Source of the DNA: an uncultured Coriobacteriaceae bacterium
GTDB taxonomy: Bacteria; Actinomycetota; Coriobacteriia; Coriobacteriales; Atopobiaceae
DNA length: 17,202 nucleotides
Reading direction: 5' to 3'
Assembly: GCA_900543875.1 (NCBI GenBank)
Contig: UQSV01000037.1
Span: 1-17,202 of the forward strand
The notes under the pieces were generated by a model. The model saw only the letters and a program-made list of their open reading frames with translations, made no database searches and was not told where the DNA came from. This document shows, piece by piece, positions 1 through 9,400 of this stretch; position 1 is the stretch's first letter, and each line of letters begins with the position of its first letter. Both the position numbers and the translations under genes were made by a program.

Positions 1-50
1 CGTAGCCTTTCTGTCCCACTTTTCCTGCGGTTTGGGACGATAAGGCTACG
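1..50. repeat. Imperfect inverted repeat with TGTCCCA/TGGGAC arms
   Basis: Bases 1-9 (CGTAGCCTT) pair perfectly with 42-50 (AAGGCTACG), and 13-18 (GTCCCA) pair with 33-38 (TGGGAC). A three-base imperfect internal loop and a 14-nt apical loop complete the structure. A further TGTCCCA lies at 59-65. The downstream sequence (GGCTTTATTG) is only weakly T-rich, so this could be the terminator of a gene to the left of the window or just a dispersed intergenic repeat. The arms match the repeats found after priA. Confidence 0.6.
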
Positions 51-163
51 GGCTTTATTGTCCCAGCAACAAATTAACAAGCGTTGACGAGGGCGTGGCC
101 GTCTGGCTGCGCCCTTGTTGCGTTGATTTCTGCAACTTGTAAGACCTGCGAAACTGGGGGAGG

Positions 164-179
164 GGCAAAACGTTTTGCC
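164..179. promoter_or_regulatory. Perfect 16-bp palindrome, LacI-family-type operator candidate
   Basis: GGCAAAACGTTTTGCC reads the same on both strands with no mismatch. The AAACGTTT core with a central CG is typical of operators bound by LacI/PurR-family repressors (established for that family). It overlaps the candidate -35 box at 175-180 and lies about 100 nt before the adhesin start codon, where a bound repressor would block RNA polymerase. No regulator gene lies in the window, so the binding protein is unknown. It does not fit the CcpA cre consensus at the outer positions. Confidence 0.5.
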
Positions 180-202
180 ACCTATTTTGATAAAGTTATG
201 AA
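175..202 (+). promoter_or_regulatory. Candidate promoter of the giant adhesin gene
   Basis: TTGCCA at 175-180 matches five of six bases of the sigma-70-type -35 box. After a 16-nt spacer comes TATGAA (197-202), four of six to the -10 box. Transcription would start near 209, giving a leader of about 70 nt that contains the G10 tract. An alternative -35-like TTGATA (187-192) has no well-spaced -10. This is the best candidate between 51 and 280, but both boxes are imperfect. Confidence 0.3.
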
Positions 203-224
203 CGTCTATACCTATGAAATACTC

Positions 225-234
225 GGGGGGGGGG
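225..234 (+). repeat. Homopolymeric G10 tract upstream of the adhesin gene
   Basis: Ten consecutive G residues lie 46 nt upstream of the GTG start at 281 and just downstream of the candidate promoter. I noticed no comparable mononucleotide run elsewhere in the window. G tracts of this length in front of surface-protein genes are a known substrate for slipped-strand mispairing, giving phase-variable expression. Function here is inferred. Confidence 0.8.
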
Positions 235-280
235 CATTCGGAGCCTGTTTCCCGACTGCATATGACCGATCGGAGTAATC

Positions 281-430
281 GTGGACAGGCTCGCCCGTCG
301 AGTTCGCCAGACCCTTCTTTCCGGCGAGGGGAGGGAGCGCATGCGCCATGGCGCCTGCAAGGGACTCGCCTTCTTCCTCACCTGGGTGCTGATATTCCAG
401 GCCATCTATGGCGCCAACACCACCGAGGCC
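281..430 (+). other. Signal peptide with unusually long Arg-rich n-region
   Basis: Reading from GTG 281, 27 residues with eight Arg and one Lys precede a hydrophobic stretch (LAFFLTWVLIFQAIYG). Candidate signal peptidase I sites are after GA (near residue 45) or after EAIA (near 52). Starting from Met21 (base 341) the n-region shrinks to MRHGACKG, a standard length. Long n-regions are known in Gram-positive surface adhesins (YSIRK-type and others), so both starts are credible. No YSIRK motif is present. Confidence 0.75.
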
Positions 431-3400
431 ATCGCCGAGGGCATGCAGGACCTGGGCGAGCAAATCGCGGCCTCGCTTCCTGCGGGCGATGACGACGGCG
501 GCGACTCCGATGACGCCGCTGCCGCTCCCGTGGCGGGCGAGCAGGACGGAGGGCCTCGCACCGCGCCCGTGGACCTCACGGCAGACACCGACGCGCTCGT
601 GCTTGGCTCCGATGGCCTTTCGCTTGCCTACGATAAGACCGCGACGGACGGCCTCACGGCCGCGACCTCGCTCGACGCCGTGACCCTGCCCGAGAAGATC
701 GCCGCTGCGCTCTCGCTCAGGGTCGACCTCGATGCCACCCGTCAGACGGCAGACGCCGGCCTCACGGGCGTGCTGCTCGCGGGCGATACCTTTGACGTGA
801 CGCTGCCCGACGGCATCGCCCTCGCGGACGATGCGGCCCCCGTTGCCCTCTATGCGGCAGACGAGCAGGGCAACCCCACCGCCACGCAGGTGGCCGAGGG
901 CCGCGTTGCGGCCGGCAAGTTCCGCGTGACGCTCGCCGCAGACCAGCAGGCCGGCACGAACCTGGGCGCCTCGCTCGTCGCCGTGGCATCGCTCGACGTC
1001 ACGGTTGACTCCATGCTCGTCTCGGACGCCGCCTCGACCCTCACCTGGACGCTCCAGACGCCCACCAACGCCAGCGTGCGCACGCGCGACCTCACGCTTC
1101 CCGGCCGCGAGCAGGTCGTCCGCGCCCTCAACCTGCTGGTCGACGAGCAGGACGGCGCTGACGCAGGCGACAACAATGCCAGCGAGCCCTCCCAGCCCGC
1201 TGGCCCCACGACGACCATCGCCCCCTCGACGGACCGCTCCGCCGCGGCCACGCCCTTTGTGACCGCCTGGGCCGACAACAACAACGTCGTCCGTCCGAGC
1301 GCCGAGGAGCTCGAGGCGCGCCGCGAGTACCGCCTCTACTTCCAGATCGAGGGTGACGACACCCGCTACCCGCTCACCACAGACGGGCGCTCCGTCTCGG
1401 CCGATGCGCAGCGCCTGCTTGGCATGACGCAAGACGAGCTCGACGCCATCCGCAAGGCCGCCCCCTTCGAGTACGGCCTTGAGCCCGAGCTTGTTGACGT
1501 CAACGTCACGGGCACCAACGAGTACACCGCCACGGCCGCAACGGGCCTGCCGAGCGAGGTCGTCACCACCACGGTGACGACCGGTGTCGACGCGGATGGC
1601 AAGCCCATTCAGGACACCCATACCTCAAGCAAGAAGATCACCTACGGCATCTGCCACGAGACGGCCGGTCCCGAGGGCACCAAGGTCGAGGACAACGCCC
1701 TTATCTATGACTCCGATGCCGACGAACCTACCTACATCGTGCTCAAGGACGGCTACTTTGGCGCCCAATCCGCGCCGTTCGAGCGCGAGTGCCTGGCGCT
1801 TGTGCAGAAGCAGCAGCTCACCGTCGTGCTCAACCTCGGCCGCAACTCTAGCTACGTCGACAACCTTGACGAGTGGCTTTCGACGCCGCTCGCGGGCGGC
1901 ACGACGTTTGCCAACCACCTGCACGTCGACGCCATGAAGAACGGCCAGAAGGACCAGTCCTACTCGGGCGACGACCTTACCCAGCTCTTCCACTGGGCAG
2001 GCGCCACGTTCTCGCAGCAGGGCGGCTCCTCCAGGACCACCTACTTGCTGAGCATGTACGCACCCGTCTTTACCCAGAGCCAGCAGAGCCTCGAGTTCCG
2101 CCTGAGCATGGACGAAGTCGAGAACTCCAACGTCGACGGCTACCGCGACTACTATCAGGTCTGGTATTCGAGCGAGGGTGCTACGGGAGGGTCGGCCGAT
2201 GCTTCGGCCAGTCTCAACGGCGGCGCGATGACCGTGACGCGCGCGGGCAACACGTCGTTTGACGCCACCAAGGTCTGGCTCGACGACGATCCGAGCGCCC
2301 GCCCCTCCACCACCTACACCCTCTGGCGCTACTCCGACAAACAGGGCCAGAGTTCGCTCGTCGCCTCGCAGGTGCAGGCCGACAACGGCGACTTCGTCAG
2401 CGTCACGATGACGGCCGAGCAAAACGCCGCCCTGGGTGCGGCACAGATGGGTGGCGTCAACGGAGACGTTCCCCAGAACAACGCCACGGTCGACATCGCC
2501 GAGAGACTCGAGGCGACCGCCGGTAACTTGGAGCTGCCCAAGTACGACCAGGACGGATATCCCTACATCTACTTCGTGCGCGAGACCATGGACGGCGGCG
2601 ACTACCAGCAGATTGCGGGCACGGTGCGCCAGGACGGCTCCGTCGACGCGGGCTCCGACGCCGTCCCCGGGTACTGGAACCCCGACCGCTCCAATCGCGA
2701 GGGCGCCCAGGAGAGCGCCACGACCCGTCCTGCCGGCGACACGCCCATCTACGACGGCGGCACCGTCACCAACGTGCGCTCCAAAATCACCCAGCAAAAG
2801 GCCACCAAGACGTGGGACGCCGCGGCCTTCCAGGACCAGCTCTCTGACGTCACGGTGACGCTCAAGTGCCAGCGCATCCTCAAGCGCCACGTCCACGAGT
2901 CCGAGCCGGGCTCGGGTGTGTGGGAGCTCAACTACGACCCCATGTACGACGAGGACGGCAATTGGATCGGCACCTACGAGTGGACCGACTTCGAGGCTGC
3001 CCCGGGCGAGACGCCCACGGTCCAGGAACTCTCGGGCTGGAGCGCCGAGAACCTCACCCAGACCCTCACGGGCAACTATGGCGCCTACGACGAGCACGGC
3101 GAGGAGTACGTCTACCGTTGGGTCGAGACGAACGTCGAGAAGGGTGGCGAGCCCAGCTTCTACTTTTCGTCCGATGACGGCATGAGCGGCATCTTCTTCC
3201 TTTACTTCACCAACGAGGATGGCGAGGACGAGAGCGTCACGTTCGTCTCGAACAACGACCCCAAGACGGGCACGATCACCAACCGCTACGCCAACACGAC
3301 CGACCGCCACGTCGACAAGTACTGGGCCAAGGTCGACGCGGGCGGCGACGTTGAGTATGACGAGAACGATGACATCATCTACACCCAGGACGAGAAGCCC

Positions 3401-6400
3401 TACGACAACCGCGGGGTTGGCCCCGTCACCGTGCGCCTCGTGCGCGACGGCGAGCTCATCGGCAAGTACCAGCTCGACGGCAAGCCCGACGACGAACCCA
3501 CCGACCTCATGAACCCCGACGGCTCTGCCATGATGGGCGACGAGGTCGACCTGTGGGACATGGGCATCGTTTCGTCACCCTCGACGGTGCAGGAGACGTC
3601 TCCCTGGCACCTCGACTTCTCGAACCTGCCCGAGTTCTCGCCCGAGGGGCACCGCTACACCTATCAGGTGCTCGAGGATGACACCCTCGGCTTTAGCACC
3701 ACGCACGAGTACGACCAGGACACCAAGACCACCAAGATCTACAACAGGCCCCAGACCGGTGGCGACTCGTCAATCATCCGCGTGGGCAAGGACTGGAAAG
3801 ACGGCGGCAACAACTCCGCCCGCGTGCCCGTGAGGGTTGGCGTCTTTGCCAAGAGGGACACCTACTCCACTGACGGCCGGCTTGCTTATAACGCCGGGCA
3901 ACTTATCACGAGCGTAGACCTGAGCACCGCCAACGACTGGTACGCCGAGGCCATCATTGGCGTGGGTGGCCTCACGGAGGACGACGTCTACCTCTGCGAG
4001 CTCTCGACCGACGACACGTCTGACCCCACCGAGCCCGTGCCCGCCGGCGCGACGCGCATGGTCACGAAGCAGAAGTGCGCCGAGCTTGCAGCCGAAGGCA
4101 TCGTCGAGTACAAGGCCCTGCTGAATTCCTGGACGGGCACCAACGACCGCATGCTCACAAGCGGCTATGCTTACGAGGTGAGCTATGGCTGGTCCGACGT
4201 GCTTGAGGCCAATGTCGTGCTGAACCGCCGCGTGGGCCTACAGCAGATCAACATCTTCAAGGACTGGGAGGACGCGGGCGCCATGGCTGGCGAGCGTCCC
4301 AGCGCCAACTTCACCATCACCAACGACGAGGACAAGGTTACGTTCGTCTATAACGGCAGCGGCGCCGTTTCCACCCACACCGACGGCATGGGCAACCTGC
4401 CGCTTGTTGGCGAGGAGAGCGTCAGTCGCAATGGTGCCGAAGACTCCAGCGACCTTGATGGCGCATTTGCTCGGACGCCCATCGTCATTGGCCAGAATGC
4501 CTCGGTGTCCGAAGACGGCCATGGCCTGAGCCTGAAGGTGAGCCGTGAGACCGGCACCACCCAGAGCTACTACATCGTGCAGAACCTGCCCAAGTACGAC
4601 ATGGACGGCAACGTCCTGCACTGGACCGTGACCGAGCGGTGGACGAGCGACTCGGGCGACTACGCGAGCCGACAGACGGGTCGCGACGACTTCTTCGAGG
4701 GCGAGGGGTCGGCCTGGCACCACCTCGACTACTCGTCGTTCTCGTTTGAGAACACGCGCAGCGCCACCAAGACCGTGCGCTTCAACACCCGTTGGTACGA
4801 CCACTACGTTCAGGACAATCTCGACCAGCGCTTCGACATCTACCTCACGCTGTACCGCCGCGTCTACCAGTACGATGAGGAGGGCAAGCCCGTCCTCGAC
4901 GATGCGGGCAGCCCTACCTACACCGTCGAGGCGGTACCGGGATACCAGCACTATGACTGGAACCCCATGAGCGATGAGGGCGCCGACCCGCTCTACAACC
5001 AGTACGTCGAGGTGAGCAACCTCCCCAAGTACGACGAGCACGGCGGCGAGATCGTCTACTATGCCACCGTGAACCACTCGCAGGCAGACGCCACGGTCAA
5101 GAACCTCAACTACGCCGACCCCTGGTTCACCTATGATGCGAGCGAGAACGCCCCCAAGAACAACGGCTACCCCGGCAGCGCCACCTGGGACAGCGCCAAC
5201 GAGAGCGACCCGTTCAAGGCTGGCTCGCCCGACTACGTCGACGTTTCGGGCATCGTGCCCGGCTCCGAGACCTCGAACGCCCTGCGCGAGGACGGCACGT
5301 TCAACTTCCGCCTCGAGCAGACCATGTCTGCCGAGGGTGGCAAGGTCTGGGCCAACCTGCCCGCAGGCTTTGAGGCGGCAGATCTGCCCGACATCACCTT
5401 CTACCTGCAGCGACGCGTCGAGGGTGGCCACTACGACGATGGCGGTTCCTGGGTCGTTGGCGGCAACGACTGGGGTGAGCTTGGCCTCACGGTCGGCTCT
5501 ACCAAGGGCAGCTACACCGTGGCGAGCTACGACTCGAGCGGCACCCCCAACTACGACGTTGCGGATGGCAAGACGGCCGTGGCATGGACGAGCGACCTTT
5601 CCCTGATGCGCGGCAACCGCTATGCCTTCGTCATGAACACCTACGGCAACAACACCTCGGGCCAGGAGGGTGGTGTGAGCCTGCCGGTCTACGACCGCTA
5701 CGGTCGCGTCTACGAGTACCGCATCCGCGAGATCATCGATGGCCTCATCCAGAAGGAGGCCGACGGCTCCGACGCGCCCGGCGGCTATGACGTGTCCGAC
5801 GCCATTGCCTCGGACAAGACCCCCGAGGACGCCGCGGGTAAGATCTACAATGTCACCTATGGCTCGTGGCGCGGCTTCATGGTGGGTAACGTCTACAACG
5901 CCTCCCAGAAGGGCAACCTCACCGTCAAGAAGCTCTTCAGCAACCTTGAGCCGGGCGACCGCGTGACCAACTGCACCTTTGCCCTCTATCGCTACTACGT
6001 TAAGGCCGACGGCACCAAGTCCGTGGCCCAGCTCGTGGGTACCAAGACCCTCGACAACTCGAGTGCCCGCGCCAACGAGGACGGGCAGCTCGAGCGCACG
6101 GTCGACTTTACGGACCTCGACATTTATACGCCTGCGGGCACCTACTGGGTCTACTATGTGGCCGAGCAGCCCTTGGATGGCTACCTGACGCGCGTGGGCA
6201 CGGGCGACCTTGACCGTGGCTCGAGCGACCTCAAGTACTTCTGGCAGGGCGCAGGCTCGCTTGCCGATGGCTCGTCGTGCTCCGACGACCTTGATGCCCC
6301 TGCGGCCAAGGATGACAACGCCGCTTCTTTCTACCAGCCCAGGGGCACCATCATCGCCAGCGACCATACGCCCGACGTCACGTTCGAGAACACCTATACC

Positions 6401-9400
6401 GGTGACGCCGAAGACCTGGGCTCGCTCACGGGCACTAAGAGCTGGTACGACCAGGACAACATTGCGGGCACGCGACCCGGCCACGTCGACCTGCAGGTGA
6501 CGCGTCGCTATGCGGACGGTCAGCACGACGCCACCAACAACGGCGACGTCGTGCTGCAGTCCAGCGACCCCGATGGCCCCGCCTACATTGAGTGGAACTA
6601 CAACGCGGGCGCCAACGCCTGGGCCTACACCATCAAGAACCTCGAGCGCATTGCCCCCAATGGCACCTACTGGACCTATGAGGTGCGCGAGAAGAACGTC
6701 GACGGTAACTACAACGTTGGCGCCAACGGCGGCACGGTGGACATGGCAAACTTCAACACCGGAACGGAGGCACCGCTCCAGGTGGGCGCAATCGACAACT
6801 ACCTCAAGACCAAGGTGGGCTTCACCAAGGTCTGGGCAGACGATGCCTCCGACGCCTGGTCGCAGCGCCCCGTGGCCTACTTCACGCTGCAGGCGCGCGT
6901 GAGCACGGACGGGGATGGGTGGAGCGATTGGGCTGATGCCGGCCTTACGTTCAACACCTATCTGGGCACGAACCTCGAGCAGGCAAAACACTTCTCCAAC
7001 TTCGAATGTCCGGATGGCTATGTGTTGCCCAACGACCAGAATACGGTTGATCGCGTTTCCGCGGGGAACTGGAACTCCGTGTCATTCGATAAGGTCTGGA
7101 GAGACCTCCCGGTGACGGCTACCGTGGGCGAGGGCGATGCCGTCCAGACCCGCCAGATCGAGTATCGCGTGGTCGAGAGTCGCCTCGTGTACGACAAGAA
7201 CGGTGTGCAGCAGGTCGTCGACCTGCCCAACCCCGCAGATGACGGCACCTATTCCGATGTCACTGGCTCCTACCAGCCCTCGCAGGTCGAGTCGAGCTCG
7301 ACGAAGAGCGACGGCGAGTACGTCATGTCCACGATCACCAACAGGCTCGTCTCGTCCACCAAGGTGCGCGTCACCAAGACCTGGGACGACGAGATGAACG
7401 CCTGGGCCACGCGCCCCGGCACCAGCGCCAAGGGCGATGCCTGGACCAGCACCTTTGTGCTGCAGCGCCGTACGGCGGGCGGGGAGTGGTCCTGGCTCAC
7501 GAGCTTTGGCGCCCCCGTCTCGAACCCGTTTAACGAGGACGGCAGCCTCAACGGTAGCCTGCGCACCGTGACGATTGGTGACGGCGCAAGCAACTATCCC
7601 GCCATTCAGAAGACGGCCGAGTTCTCGAGCCTGCCCGCCACCGCTCCCGATGGCGCAGCCTACGAGTACCGCGCGGCCGAGCTCGTCCAGGGCTCCTACG
7701 AGGCAAAGGACCCCACGAGCGAATCCGGTGCCGAGGTGCTCGCCACGAGCGGCACCCAGTCGCTCGTTGCCGTGAGCTCGCGTGCCCTTACCTTGGGCGG
7801 TGGCTCCGAGCAGGTGTTCAACAACGTGCTCAAGACTACGTCGCTCACAGGTACCAAGACCTGGAACGACTGGGGCACGGGCCTGGCCGCAAGCCTTGAC
7901 CCCGAGACAAGCGGCATCAAGCTCAACCTGCAGCGCTCCGTCGATGGTGGCAAGACCTGGCAGGCCGCCAAGCGCGGCGATGGCACCGATGCCACGCCCA
8001 GCTGGACCAAGAACGCCGACGGCACCTGGACCTACACCTTCGAGAGACTCCCACTCGCAGACCAGCAGGGTCGCGCCTACACCTATCGCGCGGTCGAGCA
8101 GGACGGCTCGGTGTCGGGCTTCTTCTCCGACAAGTCCGCGAGCTCTGACGGCGCGGGCGCCGCCGCAGACGGCACCATCAAGAACGTGGCCACGCGCTTC
8201 ACCTTTGACAAGGTGGGTGACGGCACCACGGGCTCTTCGGCTGCCGCCAACTCGCTCAACGGCGTGGCCTTCTCCGTGCGCGACGCGAGTGGCCGCGAGG
8301 TTGCCACGTGGTCGCGCGGCGAGAATGGCACCGCGAGCTCCACGGTGGGCGGCGTGGCCCAGACCGGCGAGGCCGTCGGCTACATCACGGGTCTTGCCGC
8401 GGGCACCTACACGGTGGTCGAGACAGCCACGCCCGCGGGCTACGTTGCGGCCAGTGACGTGCAGCTCACGATAGGTGCAGACGGGTCCGTGAGCGTGCGT
8501 GGCACGGGCGTGGCGGTTGTCTCAGGAGACGACCAGGCCGTGGCTCCCGAGTGCGGCAACGCCGTCGTGCGCGTTACCAACCAGGTGTTCCGCGCGCACG
8601 TTGAGCTCAACAAGTTCTATAACCACGGCAACGAGCAGGCGCCCGTGCCGTCCATGACGTTCGACCTCTATCGCAAGGGCGAGTCCGGTGTCGCTGACAC
8701 GCTCGTTGCCTCGGGCATCACGACCGACGAGAACGGTTCTTGGACCTCGAAGGGCTCGCAGATTGCTGTCGAGACCGTCGGCGGCGCCTCCGTGCTGGGC
8801 AGCTTCTACCAGACACTTGCCGACGGCCTGCCGCAGGGCAGCTACTACCTGCTCGAGACGGGTTCCTCGCCGCTCACGCAGGTCACCTCGGACGCCCGCT
8901 ACGAGTTCACCGTGGGTGCATCCGACAACGCCCAGACCATCACGGTGAATGCCGAGAACGCCGAGTTCAACGCTTCAGTGCACCTTGCGAAGGCCGACTC
9001 CGAGACGCGCGAGACCATCGATGGCGCACGCTTTGAGCTCTTCTACTCGCCCACGGGCGCTGATGCCGAGGCCGAGCGCTCGCTCGGCATGTTTGAGACG
9101 GGCAAGAGCTACGTGCTGAACGCCGTGGGCACGGGCGTCGAGTCAAGCGCTACCGCCGCGAGCGGCGCGCTCTCCTTAAGTGGCCTCAAGAAAGGCAGCT
9201 ACAAGCTCGTCGAGCGTGCCAACACCGGCTACGCCCTTGATGCCGCCGATGCGCCCACGGCTACCTGGACGGTCAGCGACGGCGCGCAGGGCGCCGACCT
9301 TGACCTCGCCGACAACGACGCAGTGACCTGGGTTAGCGCCAACTTTGCGAACGACGCCCTCGAGAACGCGCCGCTCCGCGGCTCGCTCACGATGAAGAAG

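Noticed and set aside
164..179. Catabolite-response (cre) site for CcpA
   Set aside because: The central CG and A/T arms fit, but the outer TG and CA positions of the cre consensus are GC and GC here. A general LacI-family operator is the safer reading.
84..278. Possible 64-residue gene upstream of the adhesin
   Set aside because: It begins at a TTG without a ribosome binding site, spans the palindrome, the promoter candidate and the G-run, and resembles nothing. Only its possible role as a leader frame is kept as a speculation.
4238..6991. Very long open frame (917 codons) on the - strand opposite the adhesin, and similar ones at 1625-3310, 9644-11269, 11270-12709 and 12710-13996
   Set aside because: These are shadows of the GC-rich codon bias in the + strand genes. 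Their translations are low-complexity Val/Gly/Ala/Arg-rich, match no family, and lack ribosome binding sites, while the + strand frame is a clear domain protein.
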